DNA from: DATAGF01 sp963813355 | Lineage (GTDB): Bacteria; Actinomycetota; Thermoleophilia; Miltoncostaeales; Miltoncostaeaceae | Direction: 5' to 3' | Length of the DNA stretch: 64,000 nucleotides | Assembly (NCBI GenBank): GCA_963813355.1 | Contig: CAWEYS010000005.1 | Span: 1-64,000 of the forward strand | Shown here: piece by piece, positions 40,631-49,359 of the stretch | Position numbering within the stretch: position 1 is the stretch's first letter | How the letters are laid out: each line of letters opens with the position of its first letter | Program-made: the position numbers and the translations under genes | Notes under the pieces: model-generated | Seen by the model: only the letters and a program-made list of their open reading frames with translations | Told to the model about the DNA's origin: nothing | Databases searched by the model: none

Positions 40631-42220
40631 ATGACCGACGACCTCGACCGGCGCGAGCGCGAGCGGGTGGCGCCCTACGTGACGGACCCGGTCGGGCCGG
40701 TCTTCGCGCTCACCGGGCTGCCCGAGGTGGTCAAGGGGGCCCTCTTCGCCCGCTACTCGCGAAGCCCGAAGTCGCTGCGGCGCCTGCTGCTCGACGAGTT
40801 CCTGCCCGACGAGGGGGGCGCGCCCGGCGTCGCCGCGCCCGTCGGCGAGGCGCGGGCCGAGGCCCTCTACGCCCGGGTCCTCGCCGAGTACGGCGACGAC
40901 TCGGTCGCCCAGCTCGGCGGCGCCCACATCGCGGTCGAGGGGGCCTCCAACCTGCTCACCAAGGTCCTCCAGTGGGGGCGCCTGGCGAGCTACCTGGAGC
41001 AGTCAACGCGCTACATCGCCTTCACCGACCGCCCCGGCGGCGCGTACCGCTACCACCGCCCCGCGACGATCGTGGCGCACCCGGAGCTCGGGCCGGCGTA
41101 CACGGCGACGCTGGACGACGCCTTCGCGGCGTACTCCGACCTGCTGCCCCGCATGGTCGCCCACGTCGGGGCCGAGGTGCCCGACGACCCGGCGACCCCG
41201 GCGGCGGCCCGCGAGCGCGCGGTCCGGGCGCGCGCGCTCGACCTGCTGCGGGGCCTTCTCCCGGCGGCGACCACGGCGAACGTCGGGATCTTCGCCTCGG
41301 GGCAGGCCTACGAGGCCATGCTGGTGCGGATGGCGGCCCACCCCCTGCCCGAGGCCCGCGATTGCGCCGCCCGCATGCTCGCCGAGCTGCGGAAGGTGAT
41401 CCCGGCCTTCCTCACGCGCGTCGACCGGGCGGACCGCGGAGTCGCCCACGGGCGCTACCTGCGGGCGTCGGAGCTGGCCGCGGCCGAGATGGCGGCGAGC
41501 GTCCTGCCCGAGCCCGCCCGGGAGCCGTCCGGCCCGCGCGTGCGGCTGGTCGATTTCGACCCCGACGGGGAGGCGCGGGTGCTCGCCCACGCCCTCTGGC
41601 CCGCGGGCGGGGGCGGCCTTGCGGAGGCCCGCGCCCGGGCCGCCGAGCTCGCCCCGGACGCTCGTGCCCGGGCCCTCGCCGCCTGGGCGGGCGACCGCGC
41701 CGACCGCCGGCAGCGGCCGGGCAGGGCCCTCGAGGCGACGACCTACGCGTTCGAGGTCGTGTGCGACTACGGCGCCTACCGCGACCTGCAGCGTCACCGG
41801 ATGCTCACCCTCCAGGCCCAGCCGCTGACGCCGCGGCTCGGATACGACGTGCCGCCGGAGGTCGCCGACGCGGGCGCGGGCGACGCGTACGACGCCGTCC
41901 AGGCCGCCTGCGCGCAGCTCCATGACGCGCTCGCGGAGGTCGTCCCGGACGAGGCCTCCTACGCCGTCACGCTGGCGCACCGCATCCGCTTCACGATGGT
42001 CCTGAACGCCCGCGAGGCGATGCACCTGATCGAGCTGCGCAGCCAGCCGCAGGGCCATGAGTCCTATCGCTGGGTCGCCCGCGAGATGCACCGCCAGATC
42101 GCCGAGGTCGCGGGCCACCGGGCCATCGCGGCGATGATGACCTTCGTGGACCGCAGCGACCCGGCGGCCGGCCGGCTGGCCGCGGAACGGCGGCAGGAGG
42201 CCCGCCGGGCGCCCGGATGA
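40631..42220 (+). CDS. thyX: FAD-dependent thymidylate synthase-like protein, tandem ThyX domains
   Basis: A 529-aa protein made of two ThyX modules. The first has GRLASYLEQSTRYIAF and GRYLRASELA; the second carries the ThyX motif as LQRHRMLTLQAQPLTPR and ELRSQPQGHESYRWVAREMH. ThyX makes dTMP from dUMP with methylene-tetrahydrofolate and FAD. Most ThyX enzymes are about 220-250 aa, so this double form is a distinct subgroup whose activity cannot be taken for granted. Start ATG 40631; the upstream in-frame frame back to 40517 is a shadow of the divergent protease. Confidence 0.82.
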   Translation: MTDDLDRRERERVAPYVTDPVGPVFALTGLPEVVKGALFARYSRSPKSLRRLLLDEFLPDEGGAPGVAAPVGEARAEALYARVLAEYGDDSVAQLGGAHIAVEGASNLLTKVLQWGRLASYLEQSTRYIAFTDRPGGAYRYHRPATIVAHPELGPAYTATLDDAFAAYSDLLPRMVAHVGAEVPDDPATPAAARERAVRARALDLLRGLLPAATTANVGIFASGQAYEAMLVRMAAHPLPEARDCAARMLAELRKVIPAFLTRVDRADRGVAHGRYLRASELAAAEMAASVLPEPAREPSGPRVRLVDFDPDGEARVLAHALWPAGGGGLAEARARAAELAPDARARALAAWAGDRADRRQRPGRALEATTYAFEVVCDYGAYRDLQRHRMLTLQAQPLTPRLGYDVPPEVADAGAGDAYDAVQAACAQLHDALAEVVPDEASYAVTLAHRIRFTMVLNAREAMHLIELRSQPQGHESYRWVAREMHRQIAEVAGHRAIAAMMTFVDRSDPAAGRLAAERRQEARRAPG

Positions 42221-43077
42221 GCCCGCGGGGCCGGCGCGGCGCTACATTGCAGTCGATGGCCGACCCGCCGCCCAGCAACCGCCTCGGAGGCATGGCCCTC
42301 GCCAACGGGCTCCTCGTCCACGGCCCGCGCCACTGGGCCGCCGCGGTGCGCGACGAGGACGGGCGCATGGTCATCGCCTCCGGACGCAAGCGCCTGCTCC
42401 GCGCCGGCCGGCTGACCGAGCTGCCGGTGGCGCGCGGCCTCGTGCGGCTCGGCGAGGCCTTCGCCGTCCTGCCCGCCGTGCGGCGCGGCCTGCCCCAGGC
42501 GCGCTTCGCGCTCGAGGACCGCCGGGCCGCGCTGGCGGCCCTCGCCGCGGCGAGCGTCGCCGGGCTGGCGCGGCGGCGGCTGCGCTCGGTGCTCGCGCAG
42601 GAGGCCGTCGGGGCCGTCGCCGGCCTCGCCCCCGCCCTCGTGACCCTGCGCGGGTCGCAGGCGGCGGTCTGGCACGCCGTGGAGCACAAGAGCATCGCCG
42701 CATACGAGGCGGGCGGCCCCGACGAGGTGGCCAACGCCGCGGCCCATTCCAAGGAGCACGACCGGTGCGGCAGCAACCTCGTCGTCCCGCTGCTGGTCAC
42801 GACGACGATCGGCAACACCGTCGCGCGGAAGCTCTTCGGGCGGCGCGCCATCGGCGGCCGCACGGTCGTGGCCGCACTGAGCGTGGGTGCGGCGGTCGAG
42901 GTCTTCGCGTTCTCCGCACGACGCCCGGAGCACCCGCTCTCGCGGGCCATCCACCGCATGGGGCACGCGATGCAGTCGGGCTTCGCCACGCGCGAGCCGA
43001 GCCAGGGCGACCTCCTGGTCGGCCAGGCCGCGATGGAGGCGCTGCTGCGCGCCGAGGCGGCCGACCCCCCCGGCTGA
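42217..43077 (+). CDS. DUF1385 (YqhQ-like) membrane protein
   Basis: The family motif WHAVEHKSIAAYE followed by a second His/Cys set, SKEHDRCGSNLVV, indicates a metal-binding enzyme of unknown reaction. Central hydrophobic segments suggest membrane association. ATG 42217 overlaps the thyX stop (ATGA). An alternative ATG at 42256 has TACATT (42243-42248) 7 nt upstream and could serve as a leaderless start, so both coupled and independent expression are possible. Confidence 0.78.
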   Translation: MSPRGRRGATLQSMADPPPSNRLGGMALANGLLVHGPRHWAAAVRDEDGRMVIASGRKRLLRAGRLTELPVARGLVRLGEAFAVLPAVRRGLPQARFALEDRRAALAALAAASVAGLARRRLRSVLAQEAVGAVAGLAPALVTLRGSQAAVWHAVEHKSIAAYEAGGPDEVANAAAHSKEHDRCGSNLVVPLLVTTTIGNTVARKLFGRRAIGGRTVVAALSVGAAVEVFAFSARRPEHPLSRAIHRMGHAMQSGFATREPSQGDLLVGQAAMEALLRAEAADPPG

Positions 43078-43089
43078 CGGCCGCCCGCG

Positions 43090-43515
43090 ATGAGCGTCTC
43101 GGCGACCGTGGTCGCGCCGGCGACCGCGCAGGCGGCCTGGGAGCGCTGGACCGACTTCGCCCGTTGGCCGGAGTGGAACCCCCCGTGCATCGGGGCCGGC
43201 CTCGACGGGCCCCTGGCCCCGGGAACGCGGCTCGAGCTGCACCTGCGCCACCCGCGTGGCCGCGACTTCTACACGCGGCCGCGCCTGACCGTCGTCGAGC
43301 CGGAGCGGGAGATCGTCTGGGAGGCGCGGAGCCTTGGCCTGCGGGCGCCGACACGCACCACGATGAGCCCCGAGCCCGACGGCACGCGCGTCACCATCGA
43401 CGCCGCGGCGCGCGGCCCGATGGCCTTCGCCTACAGGATGACCGTGACCGACCGCACCCAGGCTCTAATCTACGTCGCCATGCTCGACGCCCTCAGCGAC
43501 AGCGTGCGCGCGTGA
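43090..43515 (+). CDS. SRPBCC-family (START-like) protein
   Basis: A 141-aa polyketide-cyclase/START-like fold: TAQAAWERWTDFARWPEWNP is the typical opening, then LTVVEPEREIVWEARS and a closing long helix. Such proteins bind small hydrophobic ligands; the ligand here is unknown. The stop overlaps the start of the YcnI gene (GTGA). Confidence 0.8.
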   Translation: MSVSATVVAPATAQAAWERWTDFARWPEWNPPCIGAGLDGPLAPGTRLELHLRHPRGRDFYTRPRLTVVEPEREIVWEARSLGLRAPTRTTMSPEPDGTRVTIDAAARGPMAFAYRMTVTDRTQALIYVAMLDALSDSVRA

Positions 43516-44162
43516 GGGCGCTCATCGCCTCGGCCGCGGTCGCGGCCTGGCTCGCGTGCGCCGGCGTGGCCACCGCCCACGTCGAGGTCCTGCCGACATC
43601 GGTGCCGGCCGGCGAGGCGGTCGAGTTCATCGTCCGGGTCCCCACCGAGCGCGACCTGCCGACCACCCGGGTGCGGGTCAACTTCCCGCCGCAGGTGACC
43701 GTGTTCAGCTTCGCCGACCCTCCGCCGGGCTGGCGCATCACGCCGCTGCGCCGCCCGGACGGCCGGTTCCGCGGCGTCGTCTACAGCGGGGGGTCGATCC
43801 CGGTCGCCCACTACGCTGACTTCCGGATGCTCGGCACCCCGTTCGAGGAGGGCACCGCGATCTGGTCGTCCTTCCAGACGTACGCCGACGGGCAGGTCAA
43901 GCCCTGGACCGGGCCGCCGGAGCAGCCGGGGGCGGAGTCGACCGAGAGCGGGCCGGGCGCCCCCGGCCCGGCCGCGGCGGTTGAGATCACCGCCGCCGGG
44001 ACGGCGGCCGCGGTGGCGGCGGCGGACGACGACGAGGGCTCGGGCACCGCCATCTGGCTCGGCGTCATCGCGATCGGCATCTCGCTGCTCGCCGCGCTCG
44101 CCGTGGGCTTCCTCTGGTCAACCCGGCCGGCGCGGCTGCCGGAGGACCGCGAGGGCCCGTGA
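43512..44162 (+). CDS. YcnI/DUF1775 copper-binding membrane-anchored protein
   Basis: After a signal peptide ending GVATA the mature chain begins HVEVLPTSVPAGE, the N-terminal His that binds copper in characterised YcnI domains. The DUF1775 beta-sandwich includes VRVNFPPQVTVFSFADPPPG and WRITPLRR. A Pro/Glu/Ala linker leads to one C-terminal membrane helix (IWLGVIAIGISLLAALAVGF). GTG 43512 overlaps the SRPBCC stop. It may cooperate with the CopC-CopD protein at 18850, though the genes are far apart. Confidence 0.85.
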   Translation: MRALIASAAVAAWLACAGVATAHVEVLPTSVPAGEAVEFIVRVPTERDLPTTRVRVNFPPQVTVFSFADPPPGWRITPLRRPDGRFRGVVYSGGSIPVAHYADFRMLGTPFEEGTAIWSSFQTYADGQVKPWTGPPEQPGAESTESGPGAPGPAAAVEITAAGTAAAVAAADDDEGSGTAIWLGVIAIGISLLAALAVGFLWSTRPARLPEDREGP

Positions 44163-45253
44163 GGACCGGACGCCGGCAGCGGCTCGACCCCGGCACCTTC
44201 CAGCTGCCCGTGGAGCGGATGCGGGACGGCTACTACAGCGACGCCTACTTCACGTTCACGCGCGGCGTCCTGGAGCGCGATGACCACCACCCCGAGGTGC
44301 TCATGCAGGTGTTCCAGCGCGAGCGCTCGGTGCTGGGCGGCGTCAACGAGGCCATCGCGATCCTCAAGCTGTGCGCCGGGCGGCGGAACGGCCCCGACGG
44401 CTGGGAGCCCGGGTGGGACCGCCTCGTGGTGCGCGCCCTCTACGACGGCGACGAGATCGAGCCCTGGGAGACGGTCCTCACGATCCAGGGCGACTACAGC
44501 CTCTTCGCCCACCTGGAGACCCTCTACCTGGGCGTCCTGGCGCGGCGCACGCTCATCAGCCGCAACGTGCGCGACGTGGTGGATGCGGCCGGCGGCAAGC
44601 CGATCCTCTACTTCCCCGCGCGCTTCGACCACTGGCAGGTCCAGACGGGCGACGGCTGGGCGGCCCACATCACCGGCGCCATCGGCGTCTCGACCGACGC
44701 CCAGGCGTCCTGGTGGGGCGGCAAGGGCATGGGGACGGTGCCGCACGGGCTGATCGCGGCCTACGGCGGCGACACGGTGCTCGCCGCGCGCAAGTTCGCC
44801 GACGCCTACGCCGACCAGCTCAACGTCACGGTGCTCGTCAACTTCGAGAACGACTCGGTGCGGACGGCCCTGGAGGTGGCCGACGCCCTCGGGCCGCGGC
44901 TCTGGGGCGTGCGGCTCGACACCGCGAGCACGATGGTCAACCGGTCGCTCTGGCACGAGATGGGGCGCTTCCGCCCGACCGGCGTCGTCCCCGAGCTGGT
45001 GTGGAAGGTGCGCCGCGCCCTCGACGGCGCCGGTCACGGAGCGGTGCGCATCGTCGCCTCGGGCGGCTTCGACGCCCGCCGCATCCGGGCGTTCGAGGAC
45101 GCCGGGGTCCCGGTCAACGCCTACGGGGTCGGCACCTCGCTGCTGGGCGGCTCGAACGACTTCACGGCCGACGTGGTCCGGGTGGACGGCGCCCCCTGCG
45201 CGAAGGTCGGACGCGACGAGCGCCCGAACCCCCGCCTCGAGCTCGTCGCGTAG
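44159..45253 (+). CDS. Nicotinate phosphoribosyltransferase-like protein
   Basis: A 364-aa phosphoribosyltransferase of the NAPRTase/QPRTase fold. RDGYYSDAYFTFTR, TLYLGVLARRTLISRN, GTVPHGLIAAYGGDT, VLVNFENDS and the phosphate-site segments GVRLDTAS and IVASGGFD are visible. It would convert nicotinate and PRPP to nicotinate mononucleotide in NAD salvage, but it is shorter than classical PncB and belongs to a divergent group. GTG 44159 overlaps the YcnI stop. Confidence 0.82.
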   Translation: MRTGRRQRLDPGTFQLPVERMRDGYYSDAYFTFTRGVLERDDHHPEVLMQVFQRERSVLGGVNEAIAILKLCAGRRNGPDGWEPGWDRLVVRALYDGDEIEPWETVLTIQGDYSLFAHLETLYLGVLARRTLISRNVRDVVDAAGGKPILYFPARFDHWQVQTGDGWAAHITGAIGVSTDAQASWWGGKGMGTVPHGLIAAYGGDTVLAARKFADAYADQLNVTVLVNFENDSVRTALEVADALGPRLWGVRLDTASTMVNRSLWHEMGRFRPTGVVPELVWKVRRALDGAGHGAVRIVASGGFDARRIRAFEDAGVPVNAYGVGTSLLGGSNDFTADVVRVDGAPCAKVGRDERPNPRLELVA

Positions 45254-45260
45254 CGGAGCC

Positions 45261-45677
45261 GTGCTGGGGCGGATCCACCACGTGGCCTACGTCGTGGCCG
45301 ACATCGACGCCGCGCTCGAGCGCCTGGGCGCCACCTTCGCCCTACGCCCGGCGATCCGCGAGGTCATGGCCGACCAGGGGGTCGAGGCCGCCCTGTGCGG
45401 CCCGGCCGGCGGGGCCGTGGAGCTGATCCGCCCGCTCGACCCCGAGGGCGCCGTCGCGCGCTTCCTCGAGTCGCGCGGCGAGGGCCTCCACCACGTCGCG
45501 TTCGAGGTCGACGACCTCGACGCCGCGCTGGCCGAGCTGCGGGAGCGCGGCGCCGAGCTCATCGACGAGCGCCCGCGCACCGGGCTCGGCGGCCACCTGG
45601 TCGCGTTCGTCCACCCGCGGTCGGCGAACGGCGTGCTCACCGAGCTGGTCGAGGCCGAGGGCGGCGGGGCGCACTAG
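45261..45677 (+). CDS. Methylmalonyl-CoA epimerase-like VOC protein
   Basis: A 138-aa vicinal-oxygen-chelate protein with the two beta-alpha-beta units: GRIHHVAYVVADIDAALERL carries the first metal His, and GLHHVAFEVDDLDAALAEL a second, with a metal Glu in AVELIRPL and another near the end (LTELVE). This is the pattern of methylmalonyl-CoA epimerase, used in propionate and branched-chain degradation. No mutase gene is in the window. GTG start with GGAG 3-4 nt before. Confidence 0.83.
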   Translation: MLGRIHHVAYVVADIDAALERLGATFALRPAIREVMADQGVEAALCGPAGGAVELIRPLDPEGAVARFLESRGEGLHHVAFEVDDLDAALAELRERGAELIDERPRTGLGGHLVAFVHPRSANGVLTELVEAEGGGAH

Positions 45678-45680
45678 ACT
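45675..45680 (+). promoter_or_regulatory. -10 element, probably leaderless transcript
   Basis: TAGACT, 8 nt before the ATG at 45689, at the end of the epimerase gene. No Shine-Dalgarno is visible. Confidence 0.4.
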
Positions 45681-45688
45681 GCGCGGCG

Positions 45689-45919
45689 ATGGCGACCAGG
45701 CGACTCGAGCTCGGCTTCGACAGCGGCACGGTGCTGCGGCTGACGGTGGAGGAGGCCGTGAGCGACGCCCTGACCGGCGCGCTGGCCGCGGGCAACGGGC
45801 CCGCGTGGCGCTCGATCGAGGCCGAGGAGGGCACCTTCTGGATCGCCGAGAAGGAGCTGCTCTACGTGCGGCTGGCGCCGGGCGAGGTCCCGGGCCGCGT
45901 CGGCTTCGGGGGCACCTGA
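45689..45919 (+). CDS. Hypothetical protein, 76 aa
   Basis: Small soluble protein RRLELGFDSGTVLRLTVEEA ending LLYVRLAPGEVPGRVGFG. The first strands resemble a small beta-barrel of the DUF3107 kind, but I am not certain. Placed between the epimerase and ychF. Confidence 0.6.
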   Translation: MATRRLELGFDSGTVLRLTVEEAVSDALTGALAAGNGPAWRSIEAEEGTFWIAEKELLYVRLAPGEVPGRVGFGGT

Positions 45920-45945
45920 CCTCCCTCTCCGGCAGGGGCTGACCC

Positions 45946-47022
45946 GTGGACCTCGGCCTGGTCGGCCGCGCCAACGCGGGCAAGACGGCCCTCTTCGCGC
46001 TGGTGACCGGCGCGGATGCCGAGATCGCGCCCTATCCGTTCACCACCCGCGAGCCCGCGCGCGCGATGGCCGACGTGCCCGATCCCCGCCTCGACGCGAT
46101 CGCCGACGCCCAGGACATCCCGCGGCGCGTCCCGGCGCAGGTGCAGCTGGTGGACATCGCCGGGCTGGCCGCCGGAGCGGGGACGGGCGAGGGGCTGGGC
46201 GGGGCCGCCCTCGGCCAGCTGCGCCAGACCGACGCGCTGGTGCACGTCGTCCGCGCCTTCGCCAACGCGGAGGTCCCCCACCCCGACGACCGCGTCGACC
46301 CGGTCGCGGACGCCGAGGCGGTCAACCTCGAGCTCGCCGTCGCCGACCGCGAGCAGGTCGAGCGCCGCCTGGAGCGGGTCCGCAAGGGCGCTCGGGCCGG
46401 CGAGGCCGGGGCGCCGGCCGAGCTCGCCGCGCTCGAGGAGCTGGCGGCCGCCCTCGACGCCGGGCGGCCCGCCCGGCTCGCCGGCGACGCCGCGGCGCGC
46501 GCGCTCGGGTCGCAGATGGAGCTGCTGACGGCCAAGCCGGTGCTCTACCTCGCCAACACCGACGAGGGGCTCGTGCCGCCCGAGGGCCTGGCCGCGCACG
46601 CCGAGGCCCAGGGCGGCCAGGCCCTCGCGCTGCCGATCGGGATGGAGCTGGAGCTGGCCGAGATGGACCCGGCCGAGGCGGCCGAGCTGGCGGCCGAGCT
46701 GGAGCTGGGCGAGTCGCGCGGGGCCGACGCCGTCGTGGCCGCCGGCTACCGGCTGCTCGACCTGGTCACCTTCTTCACCGGCTCGGGCCCGCCCGAGGCG
46801 CGCGCCTGGCCGGTGCGGCGGGGAACGACCGCCTCGGAGGCGGCCGGGCGCATCCACTCGGACCTCGAGCGCGGCTTCATCCGCGCCGAGGTCATCCCCT
46901 GGGACGCGCTCGTCGCGGCGGGCTCGTTCGCGCGCGCCCGCGAGGAGGCCCTGCTGCGCATGGAGGGCCGCGACTACGTCGTCCAGGAGGGCGACGTCCT
47001 CCAGATCCGCTTCAACGTTTAG
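45946..47022 (+). CDS. ychF: Obg-like ATPase, YchF family
   Basis: TRAFAC-class NTPase of 358 aa linked to ribosomes and stress. G1 reads GRANAGKT (usually NVGKS/T), switch I has YPFTTREPA, G3 is DIAGLAAGAGTGEG, and the nucleotide-specificity region is LANTDEG in place of the G4 NKxD, as in the ATP-preferring YchF family. The C-terminal TGS domain ends RDYVVQEGDVLQIRFNV. GTG 45946. The sequence is rather divergent from classical YchF, so it may be a paralogue; no second copy is seen here. Confidence 0.85.
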   Translation: MDLGLVGRANAGKTALFALVTGADAEIAPYPFTTREPARAMADVPDPRLDAIADAQDIPRRVPAQVQLVDIAGLAAGAGTGEGLGGAALGQLRQTDALVHVVRAFANAEVPHPDDRVDPVADAEAVNLELAVADREQVERRLERVRKGARAGEAGAPAELAALEELAAALDAGRPARLAGDAAARALGSQMELLTAKPVLYLANTDEGLVPPEGLAAHAEAQGGQALALPIGMELELAEMDPAEAAELAAELELGESRGADAVVAAGYRLLDLVTFFTGSGPPEARAWPVRRGTTASEAAGRIHSDLERGFIRAEVIPWDALVAAGSFARAREEALLRMEGRDYVVQEGDVLQIRFNV

Positions 47023-47099
47023 CCCGAGATCGCCCCCAGACTGGCCTTTCGGGTGGCAATCCGCCCGTGACGCTCCACTACCGTCCTCTCATACCCGGG

Positions 47100-48467
47100 A
47101 TGCGACTCATCGGCAGGATCGCCCTCCTCGCCGCGGCGCTGGCCTGCACCGCGGTGCCCGCGGCCGCCGCCGACCCGCTCGCGCCCCAGCAGGACTGGCT
47201 CTCCCGGGTGGTCCCGCCCGGGCTCGCGCCCCCGCCCGCGGCCAAGATCCCGCCGATCGCGATCATCGAGACCGGATTCGATCCGGGCCAAACCGACATG
47301 GCGGGGGGCTGGGTGGAGCAGCGCCGGTACGGCCCCTACCCCTCCGACCGCGACGCCCAGGCGCAGGACGACTTCTTCGAGGGGATCGCCCACGGCACCG
47401 CGGTGGCCGGGGTCATCGGCGCCCCCCGCGACGGGCGCGGCATCGAGGGCATCCTCCCCGGCGCGCGCGTCTGGGTCTACGGGAGCTCGGGCCTCTGCCA
47501 GGACGTGGCCGCCGCGATCCGCCAGGCGGTGCGCGACGGCGCCCGCGTCATCAACGCGAGCTACGGGTTCGGCCCCTTCGGCGCCTGCCATGAGCACCGC
47601 GATGCCACCAGCTTCGCGTTCGGGGTCGGGGCCACGGTCGTGGCGGCGTCCGGCAACTTCCGGCCGACCCAGCCGTGGATCCAGCCCGGCAACGACCTCC
47701 ACGTGCTGACGGTCAACGCCCTCAACGCCATCGACCAGCCGACCGGGTTCTCGCACCAGAACCTCTACTCCGACATCTCGGCCCCGGGCGAGTCGATCTT
47801 CGTCGCCGTCCCGACCTGGGCGGACGTCGAGGACGGCGTGGCCGACGGCTACTCGCGGTGGGACGGCACGAGCTTCGCGGCTCCGATGGTCAGCGCCGCG
47901 GCGGCGTGGGTCCTGGCGCAGAACCCGCGGCTCTCGGCCGACCAGGTGGCCGAGGTCCTGCGGCGCTCCGCCCGCGACATCGCCCGGCCGGGCTGGGACA
48001 TCTCCACCGGCTGGGGCGCGCTCGACCTCGGCGCGGCCGTGCGCGCGCCGGCCCCGCCCACCGACCCCTACGAGCCGAACGACGACATCCGCTGGATCTC
48101 CGGGCGCAGCGGCTTCGAGGCCGACGCGCCCTTCCTGCGCACCTCGGTCCGCGCCGCGCTCCGCGCCCGGATCGACGTCCAGAAGGACCCGGTCGACGTC
48201 TACCCGGTCTGGGTGCCGGCGGGCGGGAGCGTCTCGGTGCGCCTGGCTCCCCACGCCATGGCCGCCGACCTCTTCGTCTGGCCCCCGACCGCCCGCACGG
48301 CCCTCGGCAAGGGCGCCATCGCCAAGAGCAGGCGGCACGCGCTGGCGCGCGAGGCGGTGACGGTCACCAACGGCCGGGCGCGCGGCGAGAAGGTGTGGGT
48401 GGAGGTCCGCGGGGTCCGGGGCCGGGCGCTGTCGGGCGACTACACGCTGGAGCTCAAGCGCCGCTAG
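47100..48467 (+). CDS. Secreted subtilisin-like serine protease with Glu at the Asp site
   Basis: S8-type protein of 455 aa. Signal peptide LIGRIALLAAALACTAVPAAAA, then a catalytic domain with His in IAHGTAVAGVIG, Asn in VVAASGN and Ser in WDGTSFAAPMVSAA. At the Asp position the chain reads IAIIETGFDPG where other subtilases have IDTG. A following beta-rich domain (DPYEPNDDIRWISG, VYPVWVPAGGSVSVRL) is a pre-peptidase-C-like module. I place the start at ATG 47100, which begins the signal peptide; GTG 47067 is the alternative. Confidence 0.83.
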   Translation: MRLIGRIALLAAALACTAVPAAAADPLAPQQDWLSRVVPPGLAPPPAAKIPPIAIIETGFDPGQTDMAGGWVEQRRYGPYPSDRDAQAQDDFFEGIAHGTAVAGVIGAPRDGRGIEGILPGARVWVYGSSGLCQDVAAAIRQAVRDGARVINASYGFGPFGACHEHRDATSFAFGVGATVVAASGNFRPTQPWIQPGNDLHVLTVNALNAIDQPTGFSHQNLYSDISAPGESIFVAVPTWADVEDGVADGYSRWDGTSFAAPMVSAAAAWVLAQNPRLSADQVAEVLRRSARDIARPGWDISTGWGALDLGAAVRAPAPPTDPYEPNDDIRWISGRSGFEADAPFLRTSVRAALRARIDVQKDPVDVYPVWVPAGGSVSVRLAPHAMAADLFVWPPTARTALGKGAIAKSRRHALAREAVTVTNGRARGEKVWVEVRGVRGRALSGDYTLELKRR

Positions 48468-48480
48468 CTCCACGCGCGGC

Positions 48481-49359
48481 TCAGGGCTCGAGCGCGCCCG
48501 GTCCAGGGCCCTCGAGGCGGGCCTTGACCCCGACCTCGAGATGATTGGCGCGCCACAGCGCGAGCGCCTCGGGGCTCGCACCGCCGGGCGCCTGCCCCGG
48601 CGGGGGGCCGTGGTGCCAGCCGATGGCGTGCAGCAGCTCGGCGCGCCGCTCGGCCGGGAGCCCGGCGGCTCGGGCCGCATCGCCCACGATCTCGTGACCG
48701 ATCGCCACGTGGCCGATCAGGCGGCCCTCGTCGGTGGGCTCGAAGGTCGCGCCCAGCCGGAACGCGCGCGCGTGGCCGATGTCGTGGACGAGCGCCGCGG
48801 CCAGCAGCAGGTCGGCGTCGAGGCGGGGGTGCCAGGTCGCGAGCGTCTGGACGAGCGAGGCCACCCCCACCGTGTGCTCGACCAGCCCGCCGAGGTAGGC
48901 GTGGTGACCCGAGCGGGTGCAGGGCATCGTGCGCCAGTCGCGCGCGAGGGCCTCGTCGCCCGTCAGCGCGTCGAGCACCTCCCGCAGCCCGGGGTCGCCG
49001 ACCTCGTCGGCCAGGTGCAGGACGAAGCCGAACAGCTCCTCGGGGTCGCGGTGGGCGCGCGGGAGCAGGTCCTCGGGGGCGGCGTCGTCAGGCGCCGCCC
49101 GCAGGTGGCTCACGACCACGCGGGGGCGGCCGTCGCGCTCGCCGACCCGGCCCGTCACGCGAACCCGATCGCCCTCCTCGAACTGGCCGGCGAAGTAGTC
49201 GGGCTCGTCGAAGAGCACCGCGGGCACGGCGCCGGTGGCGTCGGCGAGCGTGAGGGCCAGGAAGGGGCGCCCCTGCCGCGACAGGCGCCGCTCCTTGCGC
49301 CGCACGGCGTAGACGCCCTCGAGGGGCGAGCCCGGCTCGAGGGATCCGAGCGGCGTCAT
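48481..49359 (-). CDS. OB-fold and HD-domain 3'-5' exonuclease, YhaM-like
   Basis: A 292-aa protein with an N-terminal OB-fold (FLALTLADATGAVPAVLFDE, VRVTGRVGERDGRPRVVV) and an HD domain whose ligands show as GGLVEHTVGV, ALVHDIGHARAF and IGWHHG. This is the arrangement of YhaM, which degrades single-stranded RNA and DNA from the 3' end. ATG 49359 overlaps the helicase stop (ATGA), so it forms an operon with the UvrD-type gene; a joint role in nucleic-acid repair is likely. Confidence 0.86.
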   Translation of the reverse strand: MTPLGSLEPGSPLEGVYAVRRKERRLSRQGRPFLALTLADATGAVPAVLFDEPDYFAGQFEEGDRVRVTGRVGERDGRPRVVVSHLRAAPDDAAPEDLLPRAHRDPEELFGFVLHLADEVGDPGLREVLDALTGDEALARDWRTMPCTRSGHHAYLGGLVEHTVGVASLVQTLATWHPRLDADLLLAAALVHDIGHARAFRLGATFEPTDEGRLIGHVAIGHEIVGDAARAAGLPAERRAELLHAIGWHHGPPPGQAPGGASPEALALWRANHLEVGVKARLEGPGPGALEP

